Of a stretch of DNA of 43,118 bases, positions 1 to 8,318 are shown in pieces. The stretch is taken from the NCBI GenBank assembly GCA_039029315.1, contig JBCCGK010000102.1, positions 1-43,118 of the forward strand, given 5' to 3'. Each line of letters opens with the position of its first letter. The first letter of the stretch is position 1. Below the pieces are notes generated by a model that saw nothing but the letters and a program-made list of their open reading frames with translations, had not been told where the DNA came from and did not search any database. Position numbers and translations under genes: made by a program. Source of the DNA: JBCCCJ01 sp039029315. Lineage in GTDB: Bacteria; Bacteroidota; Bacteroidia; J057.

Positions 1-39
1 ACTTATTTTTTGTATGCGTCTTTTTTCCTCATCCTACAG

Positions 40-80
40 CTTTTTTTGTTCTCATAGCCCTACTATGAGAACAAAAAAGA
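40..80. terminator. Bidirectional hairpin terminator
   Basis: A perfect 16-bp inverted repeat (42-57 against 63-78) surrounds a 5-base loop. The outer end of the stem is a T run on one side and an A run on the other, so it reads as an intrinsic terminator on both strands. It lies beyond the 3' end of the minus-strand sigma/anti-sigma pair and may end that transcript, or one entering from the left of the window. Confidence 0.7.
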
Positions 81-177
81 GCCTTGTTTGAGAAAAAAAT
101 ACATCATAAAAATTCTCAGCACAAATTTCAAAACAGTCTCTAAGATCTCAAGAATCTTGTAAGTCAAGGTTTCTGAA

Positions 178-217
178 AGCTCCCGTCAACACCAGGTGTT
201 GATCAGGGAGCTTTTTT
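178..217 (+). terminator. Rho-independent terminator (plus strand)
   Basis: Inverted repeat of about 35 bases (178-212) with arms AGCTCCC / GGGAGCT and TCAACACC / GGTGTTGA, interrupted by a small internal mismatch. It is followed directly by six T residues at 212-217. The T run is on the plus strand, so it most likely ends a plus-strand gene to the left of the window. It faces the minus-strand TPR gene that ends at 270. Confidence 0.65.
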
Positions 218-269
218 GATCTGGTAATCAGGAAGACGCATGGACCTGATCTTTTTGCGAAGAGAATAA

Positions 270-1019
270 TCATTGCTGAAGTTTCTGCAGCAACTCCTTC
301 GCCTGAGTATGATAATAATGATCCTGATACCCGAGGATCTGTGTCAACGCATCACGTGCTTCGGCCTCGTTGCCCATTTGCAAATGAGCCAGGGCGGAGT
401 ACCAATCGGCATGTGCGATGGCTCCTGCGGACTGAATCATCTGGAAATATTCCAGGGCCTGTTGACCTTGGCCTAATTCCATATGACTAAAGCCAGAAAA
501 TAATAAGGCCTGAGTCGAATCAATTGCATTTTTCCGAAGTAATACTTTTTGGTATTCCAGCAAGGAGGCCTGGTACTTGCCTTCATGAAACAATCTATGT
601 GCCCCTTTCAATAAGCTATCATCAGGACTTCCAGATCGCTCGGTATAAACTCTAAGTGGTTCATAATGCGCCGCAAATAGTTGCTCACTCGTCATCGCTG
701 AAGATTGCTTGAGCCAAACCCATACCCCAGCTCCAATAAATAATATTACGATGGATGCAGCTATACTCATTTGCCAGGAGAGAAACCTGATTGGGCCTTC
801 CTGTTTGCGTTCCTGGGGAAATTCCCGCAAAAACGCCTCCTTGCGCATCTGCATACTGTCTGCCAGAATCAATTGTTCTACCTGTAAGAGCGCTCTGGCC
901 TCTTTCGCAAACTCTGGTTCCTCTGAGAATCTTTTTTCAAAAGCCAATCTCTCCTCTTCCGAGAGTTCATTGGCCAGGTATTTTTGAACCTGATCAGATA
1001 TAGACGAAGACTGACTCAT
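270..1019 (-). CDS. Membrane TPR protein, putative anti-sigma factor (locus A)
   Basis: A 249-residue protein starting at the ATG at 1019, which overlaps the TGA of the sigma gene by 4 bases (ATGA). This implies translational coupling and favours 1019 over the longer reading frame from 1073. Residues 1-75 are acidic and helical, with the pattern 'YLANELSEEERLAFEKRF' typical of the N-terminal helix of many anti-sigma factors; no zinc-finger cysteines are present. One transmembrane segment lies at about 81-103. Residues 104-249, predicted periplasmic, carry TPR-like helical repeats. The same layout, including a conserved EQLFA just after the membrane segment, is seen in the protein at 30601-31341. 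The sigma-binding role is inferred from operon position and architecture, not from a specific motif. Confidence 0.8.
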   Translation of the reverse strand: MSQSSSISDQVQKYLANELSEEERLAFEKRFSEEPEFAKEARALLQVEQLILADSMQMRKEAFLREFPQERKQEGPIRFLSWQMSIAASIVILFIGAGVWVWLKQSSAMTSEQLFAAHYEPLRVYTERSGSPDDSLLKGAHRLFHEGKYQASLLEYQKVLLRKNAIDSTQALLFSGFSHMELGQGQQALEYFQMIQSAGAIAHADWYSALAHLQMGNEAEARDALTQILGYQDHYYHTQAKELLQKLQQ

Positions 1020-1606
1020 TTGAAGTGTTCTTTTTTGGATGACTCGACCAGTTTCAATAATCTCTTTTTGCATTGATATCGCTGACTGGTAGCACTCTCA
1101 ACACTGGCAAACCCCATTTGATCAGCGATTTCCTTCATTTTGAATCCTTCTCCCACAAACCGCAACAATTCCTGACAGCGCTCTCCCAATTGCTTCATGG
1201 TATCCATCAGGGTATCCATAGCTTCTCTATGAAAAATTTTCGTCAGAAAATCTTTCGAAGCATCTGGCAACTCCGGGAAGGTAGCAGAGGCATCTGTATA
1301 TATAGTAGTGGTTTTTTTTCGACTAACATCAATACACTTTCGAAAAAAAATTGTTCGAAGGTAGGTATATAGACTGCTTTGCCCTTTAAAATCCCCCCTC
1401 CTCAATTGCCTCAAAGCGACCACGATGGTATCCGCATAGGCATCTCTTGCTTGCTCATCAGATATCCCATATTTGGATGGGCGCTTCCAAATGAGGTGCA
1501 TATATCGCTGATAGAGGGCATTCTCATATCGCCTGACAGTTGGGCTCAATATTTGGATTCCAGCAAGTATTTCCTCTTCGGAATATCGTCGATGATCAGA
1601 AGCCAT
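1016..1606 (-). CDS. ECF-type RNA polymerase sigma factor (locus A)
   Basis: A 196-residue sigma-70 family protein of the extracytoplasmic-function size class. Region 2 is recognisable around residues 55-100 (AYADTIVVAL, then a FKGQSSLYTYLRTIF stretch and KCID), which binds core polymerase and the -10 element. Region 4, a helix-turn-helix for the -35 element, covers about 130-185 (LGERCQELLRF, MKEIADQMGF, SQRYQCKKRLLKL). It is clearly paralogous to the sigma factor at 29998-30597, sharing YxD-VV, F-G-S-L-TYL-IF and KCID. It is the first gene of a two-gene operon with the anti-sigma-like TPR protein. Its target is probably the divergent genes starting at 1802, but no shared ECF promoter could be picked out by eye. 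Confidence 0.92.
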   Translation of the reverse strand: MASDHRRYSEEEILAGIQILSPTVRRYENALYQRYMHLIWKRPSKYGISDEQARDAYADTIVVALRQLRRGDFKGQSSLYTYLRTIFFRKCIDVSRKKTTTIYTDASATFPELPDASKDFLTKIFHREAMDTLMDTMKQLGERCQELLRFVGEGFKMKEIADQMGFASVESATSQRYQCKKRLLKLVESSKKEHFK

Positions 1607-1633
1607 AATTAACAGGATTCAACTTTATCAAGT

Positions 1634-1641
1634 CAAAAATA
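1634..1641 (-). promoter_or_regulatory. Possible -7 element for the locus A sigma operon
   Basis: On the minus strand this reads TATTTTTG, an exact match to the Bacteroidota -7 consensus TAnnTTTG. It lies 28 bases before the sigma ATG at 1606. No good TTTG -33 element is seen at the right distance. A second TATTTTTG lies at 1673-1680. Only weakly supported. Confidence 0.25.
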
Positions 1642-1801
1642 CTTCAACATGAAGGATTCTTTATAAAAAAATCAAAAATAGGCTTTAGGTTTTTGTTTTC
1701 TCCCTCCACTATTAAGAGTGAGCACCTCATGAATTACACATTTAGGCCGAAGCCGAAAAGCCTGGTAATAGAGTAGGCACGAAACACATATTTTATTGAT
1801 A

Positions 1802-2545
1802 ATGAAACGTACATGGTTCTTTACTAACTTATTTTTGTTCCATAAGGCTGCCTTTCTGCTCATACTAATAACCGGGTTCTTATCTTACACTCCTGCAATC
1901 GGTCAGTTCATCTCCGATGGAAATGGATATACCACATCGAGTCGAATAGGAATAGGAGTTGGTGCTTCTAGTTGGGTGAATCTAAGTGTCGCTGGCGATT
2001 TACGGTTGATGAGCACACTTGATCGTGGAAAAACTACAGCTCCCAAGCTTTTGTTCAGCAATGGGGATGGGTCGCACCTTCGATTCTCCATCGAGGATAA
2101 TCTGACTGAGGATGCCCTCTTATTTGACTCAAAAACTGCTTCCAGATACTTTCAATTTAAAGGCAGAGTAAATATAGGTCTGGGATCTCAGGCATTTCTT
2201 ACACCAACAGGCTCACATTCTGATTATTATTTAGGTGTTGCAGGGAAAATCGTCGCCAAAGAAGTGGTCGTTTCCACCAGTACATTCGCAGACTATGTAT
2301 TTGAAGATGATTATCAGCTGACTCCGTTAGAAGCAGTAGAGCAACACATTAGCACCCATAAGCATCTTCACAACACCCCATCTGGAAAAGAGATCATTCA
2401 GGAAGGAATTGCTGTCAGTGAAATGACTGTCAATCAACAAGAGAAAATCGAGGAACTTTTCCTTCACATGATTGAACTCAACAAACGAGTAAAAGAACTA
2501 GAAAAAGAAAATGCAGCTCTTAAAGCTCAATTCATGAAGAAATGA
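1802..2545 (+). CDS. Secreted protein with tail-fibre-like C-terminal motif and coiled coil (locus A)
   Basis: A 247-residue protein; the ATG at 1802 is preferred over the in-frame TTG at 1796. It has a hydrophobic signal peptide (about residues 1-35, ending AIGQ) and then a beta-rich middle. At about 161-225 it carries a motif common at the C-terminus of Bacteroidota 'tail-fibre-like' secreted proteins: FADYVFEDDYQLTPLEAVE, then an H-K-H-L box and KIEELFLHMIEL. It ends in a charged coiled coil (KRVKELEKENAALKAQF). It starts the plus-strand arm divergent from the sigma operon. Function is unknown; the C-terminal motif suggests a trimeric or fibrous surface structure, which is inference from resemblance only. 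Confidence 0.75.
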   Translation: MKRTWFFTNLFLFHKAAFLLILITGFLSYTPAIGQFISDGNGYTTSSRIGIGVGASSWVNLSVAGDLRLMSTLDRGKTTAPKLLFSNGDGSHLRFSIEDNLTEDALLFDSKTASRYFQFKGRVNIGLGSQAFLTPTGSHSDYYLGVAGKIVAKEVVVSTSTFADYVFEDDYQLTPLEAVEQHISTHKHLHNTPSGKEIIQEGIAVSEMTVNQQEKIEELFLHMIELNKRVKELEKENAALKAQFMKK

Positions 2546-3030
2546 TCTCTTTCGTTCCCTACAGCAAGTATGTATTTCTCTTAACCATGAATTCTCGCCT
2601 GAAGGTGATCGCTGATTTCCTCGGGCAACCCGCTCCAGATGGTTGAATATGCAACATCAATCATCAGGGCAGTACACAGAGGTAAGCTACATTCGGTGGA
2701 CCAACCACAACACACTTCCACACAATTGACCTAATCAATCTATCCACACAATGATCTATAAGACCTTCTTATGTCAACCCAAACTGAAGTACGTCTCCCT
2801 GAACAGTTCTTCCAGATCTGCTTTATTGGAGAATGAAAGGATACAGGTCAATCCCATTGATCATTGTCCTTCAATCTTATTCCTTCCTTTGTGACCCAAA
2901 AGCCTTCCAGACGATTGGTCGGAAGGCTAATAGAATTCTAAAATGGTGGGCAGACATCACTGGCAAAAGAGAGCCTGTCCACCGCTCTTAGAACGAGATC
3001 AATCTAACGAATCTAAGAGCCATAAAAAAA
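2546..3030. other. 485-base intergenic region with two hairpins
   Basis: No convincing gene is visible; the longest start-to-stop readings are about 20 codons. It contains an inverted repeat at 2901-2928 (AGCCTTCC / GGAAGGCT with an inner GAC / GTC) that lacks a following T run, and a second hairpin just before the next gene. It may hold a long 5' leader of the T9SS-cargo gene, or a decayed gene too degraded to recognise. Confidence 0.5.
2984..3020 (+). promoter_or_regulatory. Hairpin immediately upstream of the GEVED/T9SS gene
   Basis: Perfect 9-bp inverted repeat GCTCTTAGA (2984-2992) / TCTAAGAGC (3012-3020) with a 19-base loop, ending 10 bases before the ATG at 3031. The position fits a structured 5' leader that could control translation initiation. 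A role is not shown by the sequence alone. Confidence 0.35.
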
Positions 3031-4644
3031 ATGAAAAAAAATATCTTTTATTCAGCCATATTCCTTTGCTCTTTCCTGATTGTTTCAGGAAATCCGGCAG
3101 CAGGGCAGTCGCTGGAAATCTCCTTTATCAAATTAGGAGATACTGTAATTCCTCCTAGTGGGAGCTCAGGTTCCAATTCAATTATAGGATCTGATCAACA
3201 ACAAAATGGAAGCATCAGTTTTCCAGCCAATCTTGCCACGCCTCTCTTCGAGGCAAGTCCGGGAGATGCTGTCAACCTGACCTTAGCTTCGACTCCATAT
3301 TCGGGCACCAAATACTGGAGAATCTGGATTGATCTCAACGCTGATGGAGACTATCTGGACCCCATGGAACTGGTCTATGATTCTGGTCCTGTTCTTCTGG
3401 ATTCTGTCTCAGGTACATTCACCGTACCTCCAGGCAATCTTCATACCTACTCATATGAGACCAGCCTTCTGATTGGACTCGCCATTACCCCGAATCCTCA
3501 ACCTTCCAACCTTGTAGATAGTGAGGTCGTTGAATTTCGAGATGATCATTTTGTCGTAGAACTAGACGATGCCTTTTCGGACAATCTGAGAGACAATGTG
3601 GAAGGAAGAAATGAGGATCATGGATGCATACTTGTTGGACAAGATGGGAATGTAGAACTGGAAATTCTCCTGCTTGTCAACTTATGGTCAACCAAAGATC
3701 CGGATCAAAATCCTTCTATCTCCTTTCCCACCTCAACAAAAGTCAAATTAAAGATTTATGACTATTTCACAGGATTGCAGGTGAATAATGTTTATTGGCG
3801 AAATGAAGATTATACCCTCGAATCTACGGAGAATCCAGGCGCTCAATTCAAGGATTTTCAGCCATCCAATCCCGTTGTAAGACGATCCCACCAGAGAGGT
3901 GATTTTTACTTATATCACAATCAGGATACCTGGGAAAAAGACTTAATTTTCCCAGCCAGTGCTCCTAATATTTATATCATCGAATTCACCATTGAAGATT
4001 ATCCTTCTCCAAAAGAATACTCAGATGTTCTTGCTTATGATCAGCACGTACAGAGTTTTCCATTGTTAATAGGAGATTGTACGTGTTCCAATCTCCCGGC
4101 TTCCATTGTTTTCCCCAGTCCAGATGCCTTTCCTCCTGTCAATCCCCTGGTCAGAGCTACACAAACAATCGAAGCCTCGGGTTCAGTTACCATCTCTTCT
4201 GGCCAACATTATTTGTTCCAGGCAGGCAATGAAGTCCGTCTACAAGATGGCTTCCACGCCCAAGCAGGTTCAGATTTCCGGGCCTATATCGCTCCTTGTG
4301 TACCAGAGGATAATCCTGTCCATAGCAGACAAGCAGCTCCTTCATCCCAATCTACCAATCCGACCCTTGTTCATGCGCTCAACTTACAAGTACTCCCTAA
4401 TCCGGTCATGAATCATGCTTTGGTCCGAATGGATCTGGAACAAGAAACGACAGATCCGTCTTCGGTTCGCATGAAACTTGTCAACAATCAGGGTCAAGTC
4501 CTGAACATGCCAATCCTTCAATCGAAGTGGTCGGGAAGATCTCTTGAAAAGAAAATCGATCTTCATGCGCTTCCCGCTGGACTCTATTGGTTGTCTGTGC
4601 AAACACCACATACCGTTGAAACGATCCCAATTCTGAAAAAATAA
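3031..4644 (+). CDS. GEVED-domain surface protein with T9SS type A sorting domain (locus A)
   Basis: A 537-residue exported protein. Signal peptide at 1-26 (…AAGQ). Residues about 60-165 form a GEVED-like domain (YWRIWIDLNADGDY, the aspartate-rich core seen in Bacteroidota secreted proteins). The middle, about 195-355, is beta-rich and unrecognised. At about 378-422 is a repeat often found before T9SS tails, with pattern IEASGSVTI…GNEVRLQDGF…GSDFRAYI. The C-terminal 87 residues (450-537) are a T9SS type A sorting domain: LPNPV start, VNNQGQV turn and LPAGLYWLSV end. It should therefore be exported through SprA and fixed to the cell surface. It lies between the secreted coiled-coil gene and the TPR-CHAT gene, and the locus B counterpart occupies the same position. 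The ligand or substrate is unknown. Confidence 0.88.
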   Translation: MKKNIFYSAIFLCSFLIVSGNPAAGQSLEISFIKLGDTVIPPSGSSGSNSIIGSDQQQNGSISFPANLATPLFEASPGDAVNLTLASTPYSGTKYWRIWIDLNADGDYLDPMELVYDSGPVLLDSVSGTFTVPPGNLHTYSYETSLLIGLAITPNPQPSNLVDSEVVEFRDDHFVVELDDAFSDNLRDNVEGRNEDHGCILVGQDGNVELEILLLVNLWSTKDPDQNPSISFPTSTKVKLKIYDYFTGLQVNNVYWRNEDYTLESTENPGAQFKDFQPSNPVVRRSHQRGDFYLYHNQDTWEKDLIFPASAPNIYIIEFTIEDYPSPKEYSDVLAYDQHVQSFPLLIGDCTCSNLPASIVFPSPDAFPPVNPLVRATQTIEASGSVTISSGQHYLFQAGNEVRLQDGFHAQAGSDFRAYIAPCVPEDNPVHSRQAAPSSQSTNPTLVHALNLQVLPNPVMNHALVRMDLEQETTDPSSVRMKLVNNQGQVLNMPILQSKWSGRSLEKKIDLHALPAGLYWLSVQTPHTVETIPILKK

Positions 4645-4648
4645 ACCT

Positions 4649-4697
4649 GAAGGCAGGCTTGGGTTACCACAGTGGTAACCCAAGCCTCCTTCTTTTT
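4649..4697 (+). terminator. Rho-independent terminator after the GEVED/T9SS gene
   Basis: A very strong inverted repeat: arms of about 21 bp (4649-4670 against 4672-4692, one bulged C) with a single central base, followed by TTTTT at 4693-4697. It begins 5 bases after the TAA of the T9SS-cargo gene, so the TPR-CHAT gene at 4746 is probably transcribed from its own promoter or by read-through. Confidence 0.85.
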
Positions 4698-4745
4698 CGT
4701 TTCTTTGGCTAGATTCAAGCGTTTTCTTTTCCCATTTCTATCTCC

Positions 4746-7619
4746 ATGGCACGCATGTCTCCTTTCTCTCTCATTCTTCTTTCCTGGACAATCCTCCTGT
4801 GGATCGGCATCTGTCCTTCTCCTATGCTGGCTCAAGAGCGTGTTGCCCCCACCACAGGGGAGGCCCTCTTTCAAAAAGGAGAATCATACTTCAAAGACCA
4901 GCCAGACAGTGCAAAATATTACTACGAAAAAGCGATTCCTTTCCTGGAAAAGGAACAAAACTGGGAGGAACAAGTCAAAGCTTTATGTCTGATTTATCGC
5001 CTCTTGCACCAGAGAAGGGCATATGACCAAATAGAAGCCTATGCCTACGCAGCCTATCAGCTAGCCACTGAACGCTTGGAGCCTGGCTCCAGGATACACA
5101 CTGTCTCAATCAATAATCTTTCGACCTATCTCTTCATCAAAGGAAGATATGAAGAAGCAAGTGATTCCCTTCTTCAAGCCATTCGTATGCTTGAAGATGA
5201 CTCCAATCCCAAACAATCTATTCTTGCAAAATACTATCACAATCTTGGTTTCTTATATACCAAACAAGGAGACTATAATCAGGCCATTCAGTACTACCGA
5301 CAATCATTTGCCTTAAAAAAAAGAGCGACGTCTTCCCGAACGTATCGACTCTCTCTTGCTGTTTCGCAGCATGTGTTAGGAAGAACATTTCAACACCTGC
5401 AACAAATAGATAGTGCAAGATTGTATTATTTACGAGCTATTGACATCCTCAATGAGGATTTGACCCCCTCCCATCTTTCCAAAAAGGTAGATGTCTTGCT
5501 GAGCCTGACCAATATCGAACTGCAACAAGATCATGTGGCAATTGCACAGCAGTATCTGGACGAAGCGAAGCAGCTCCAGGAACAAAGTAGTTCCAGGCAT
5601 TTGGATAGAATATATGAACTCCAGGCTCACATTTATCAACAATCACAACTACTGGATGAAGCCCTGGAACAATATCAACTCGCTCTCCAACAAAAGATTC
5701 AGAATTTGGGCCCCACTCACATAGAGTTGGCAATTACTTACAAATATCTGGGACAGCTCTATCAAGCAAAACATGTGTATCATCAAGCACTGGCTCATTT
5801 TGACAAAGGGCTACAATTGCTATTCTCAGAAGAATTGAAAAAATATCAAACCCCCGTTGAAGCATTTCATTTATTATTGGCCCAATCCGAAGTCTATCAG
5901 TCCCTTTCCTTAACAGATTCAGCCTATTTGGCTGATGCGCTTCAGGCCTTGATTCAAGCCAAAGATGTATTACATGACATCCGATTAAGACATCGATCGG
6001 AAGAGTCAAAATTATTTTGGAGTGAAAGAAAGAGTCAAACGCTATTTCAGCAGATTGTCGATATCTCGTATCAACTGTATCAGCAATCGCAAGATGAGTT
6101 GTATATGGAACTTGCCTTTCAAGCGGCAGAAGAGAGCAAGGGATTTTTGTTGTTTGAAGCCCAAGCAGAAACAGAAGCAGAAGAAGCCATGGGACTTCCA
6201 GAGATTTTTTCCACGAAAGAGCGCCGACTCCTACAGGAAATCAGCTACTATGAGAAGACCTTGATTCAGGCAGAGACCTCTTCCACTTACAAAGGGCTTT
6301 CTATCCCAGAAATCCAGGAACAACTTTTCTCATTGTATAGAGAACGAGACCGTTGGCTTGATACCATGGCAACTACTTATCCAGCATATGTGAAACAGAA
6401 GTATCAACACACAACCATTTCTATAGAGGAAGTGTCCCAGGCTCTTCCAAAGGATCAAATATTGATAGAGTATATCAAGGGCACAGACAAGTGGTACCTG
6501 TTTGCCATTTCCAATCACCAATCCTTCTTTCAGCCTCTGACTCTTTCTTCTACTCAACTGCATCATACCCTCTCATCTTTCCATACTCATCTACATGCAG
6601 GTGATCTGAGCCTGAAATCTTTCGGGCAGTACAGTCAATTGGGACATCAGTTGTACCAGATCTTGTTTCCGGCTGAAGTTCCGTTTTCATCCTTTGACAG
6701 AATCATTGTCATTCCTGAAGGCAAACTTGCAGAGATTCCCGTAGAGATTTTGGTAAAACATCCGGTAGAATTGCCAACGACAAAACGAGCCATTATCTCT
6801 TCTTGGCGATCTCTTCCTTATCTTCTGAAAGATCATGCGGTTCTCTATGCTTATTCTGCAACCACCCTCCTCTCTGCTCCCAGCAACAATAAAAACAGGA
6901 ATTACTCAAAAAGATGGCTGGGAATTGCGCCCAAATATTCACAGCAGTTGGCTTTGGTTGCCAACATTCCTGAAGTCCAGAACATCGCCAGGAATCTAAC
7001 TGGAGATGTTTTGAGCGGTCGGGAAGCAACAAAATCCCAGTTCCTCCGGCAAGCAGAGGAATATCGAATCCTCCATTTGGCTGTGCATGGGGTAGCAGAC
7101 CCTAAGCATCCCTCGCTTAGCTATCTGCAATTTGCCAATGATATAGAAGGAGAAAGTTCTCGTCTATATATGTATGAAAACCAATATCTCGGCTGGTCTC
7201 CTGAATTGGTGGTTCTGAGTGCATGTGAAACGGGAAAAGGCAAATGGCAACAAGGAGCAGGCATCTTGAGCATGGCACATTCCTTTTTTATAGCTGGATG
7301 TCGCAGCGTGCTCAATACGTTATGGGTGGTAGATGATCAAATCAGTCAGGAGCTGAGTATAGGCTTCTACCGATCCATCCAGAATGGCTACCCCAAAGAT
7401 GAAGCACTTCAGCATGCCAAGCTACAGATATTGACCACAACGCAACCAGAAAAAGTTCATCCAATATACTGGGCACCCTTCATCATGTCTGGAGATGCTG
7501 ACCCCATTCGCGATTCATCGACCTCCACATTTTTTATCATTTTTTGGCTTATCGGAATCGGAGGTCTTATCCTTGTCTTACTAATGAACCGCCAAGCTCT
7601 TGACAAGCTTATGGAATGA
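4746..7619 (+). CDS. TPR-CHAT protein, membrane tethered (locus A)
   Basis: A 957-residue protein. An N-terminal signal peptide (about 1-30, …PMLAQ) is followed by TPR repeats at about 45-375, for example YYHNLGFLYTKQGDYNQAI and KYLGQLYQAKHVYHQALAHF. After a helical linker, a CHAT (caspase HetF-associated with TPRs) domain covers about 600-915. The expected catalytic dyad is present: His781 in LAVHG and Cys827 in VLSACETGKG. The family-typical HPIYWAPFIMSGD closes the domain. A transmembrane segment at about 929-947 leaves a short basic tail. Signal peptide plus C-terminal anchor places the TPR-CHAT part in the periplasm on the inner membrane, by prediction. CHAT domains are caspase-like cysteine proteases or protein-protein modules; the intact dyad favours a protease. 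ATG at 4746 is used; ATG at 4755 is also possible. Confidence 0.9.
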   Translation: MARMSPFSLILLSWTILLWIGICPSPMLAQERVAPTTGEALFQKGESYFKDQPDSAKYYYEKAIPFLEKEQNWEEQVKALCLIYRLLHQRRAYDQIEAYAYAAYQLATERLEPGSRIHTVSINNLSTYLFIKGRYEEASDSLLQAIRMLEDDSNPKQSILAKYYHNLGFLYTKQGDYNQAIQYYRQSFALKKRATSSRTYRLSLAVSQHVLGRTFQHLQQIDSARLYYLRAIDILNEDLTPSHLSKKVDVLLSLTNIELQQDHVAIAQQYLDEAKQLQEQSSSRHLDRIYELQAHIYQQSQLLDEALEQYQLALQQKIQNLGPTHIELAITYKYLGQLYQAKHVYHQALAHFDKGLQLLFSEELKKYQTPVEAFHLLLAQSEVYQSLSLTDSAYLADALQALIQAKDVLHDIRLRHRSEESKLFWSERKSQTLFQQIVDISYQLYQQSQDELYMELAFQAAEESKGFLLFEAQAETEAEEAMGLPEIFSTKERRLLQEISYYEKTLIQAETSSTYKGLSIPEIQEQLFSLYRERDRWLDTMATTYPAYVKQKYQHTTISIEEVSQALPKDQILIEYIKGTDKWYLFAISNHQSFFQPLTLSSTQLHHTLSSFHTHLHAGDLSLKSFGQYSQLGHQLYQILFPAEVPFSSFDRIIVIPEGKLAEIPVEILVKHPVELPTTKRAIISSWRSLPYLLKDHAVLYAYSATTLLSAPSNNKNRNYSKRWLGIAPKYSQQLALVANIPEVQNIARNLTGDVLSGREATKSQFLRQAEEYRILHLAVHGVADPKHPSLSYLQFANDIEGESSRLYMYENQYLGWSPELVVLSACETGKGKWQQGAGILSMAHSFFIAGCRSVLNTLWVVDDQISQELSIGFYRSIQNGYPKDEALQHAKLQILTTTQPEKVHPIYWAPFIMSGDADPIRDSSTSTFFIIFWLIGIGGLILVLLMNRQALDKLME

Positions 7620-8300
7620 TGGCTTGGTCAGATCATAATCTGATTCAAGGGAGGTCGTCAATGCCATGCCCAGAATATAGTTCTCATCAAAATCTAGATA
7701 GGCATAGGCCAGATATTTTGGGTTTCGCCCCTGAAAGCTTCCCGTAAAATAATCTTTGACCGTTGCGACTTTCCCGGAGGCTGTTGGCAAGGTAAAGGTC
7801 TGGCCAAGTTGTCGGGAATCATCCGCCCGAAAATGAATTCCATCCAACCACTGGTAGACAGAATCGATGGTGCTCGCTCCTGGAAGTGATTTACTGATAT
7901 ATTGAACTTGAATGTAGGGATTGGTCAAAGATACTTCACGTCCATTTCGTGCATAGGTGATGAACAGACCATTGTTATCATTGAACTTGGTAGGATCTAC
8001 CCAATTTACCTGATCGTGCAATAGCGGGATCAATGGCTCTTCATAAGTAAGACTGAATCGCATACTATATGCCTGAAAGATATTGCTCTTTCCAGGTCCC
8101 TGATATACGAAGGGAAAGAGAGATGAATCTCCTAAGCGATACTGTTCTGCATTGATCAAAATGTTTCTTGCCTCTTCCTGAGAAAGTGCCCCTTCGATCT
8201 TGTTCTCTGGTGATTTTTGTTGGATTTTTTGCTGACCTGAGGAGCAGGCAGCCCCAAACACGAAACATAACAGGCCAATCAGAAGCAGGTGTATTCGCAT
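7581..8300 (-). CDS. Lipoprotein of unknown function
   Basis: A 239-residue protein with a lipoprotein signal peptide: hydrophobic stretch 3-16, lipobox FGAAC with Cys19, then a polar Gln/Lys-rich linker. The mature part is a mixed alpha/beta domain with no catalytic motif I recognise. It lies 18 bases after the fructosamine-kinase-like gene and is probably the last gene of an sprA operon. Its 3' end overlaps the end of the convergent TPR-CHAT gene by 39 bases, covering the last 12 codons and stop of that gene. Location is predicted to be inner face of the outer membrane or periplasm. Confidence 0.75.
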   Translation of the reverse strand: MRIHLLLIGLLCFVFGAACSSGQQKIQQKSPENKIEGALSQEEARNILINAEQYRLGDSSLFPFVYQGPGKSNIFQAYSMRFSLTYEEPLIPLLHDQVNWVDPTKFNDNNGLFITYARNGREVSLTNPYIQVQYISKSLPGASTIDSVYQWLDGIHFRADDSRQLGQTFTLPTASGKVATVKDYFTGSFQGRNPKYLAYAYLDFDENYILGMALTTSLESDYDLTKPSFHKLVKSLAVH

Positions 8301-8318
8301 GTTTTTTGAGTTATGATG

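Noticed and set aside
1607..1801. A shared ECF sigma promoter motif upstream of both divergent operons (1607-1801 and 29817-29997).
   Set aside because: I compared both regions by eye and found no convincing common -35/-10 pair. A motif search over many such loci would be needed.
2581..2830. Short frames in the 2546-3030 gap (19-21 codons).
   Set aside because: Too short, with no signal peptide, promoter or recognisable content.
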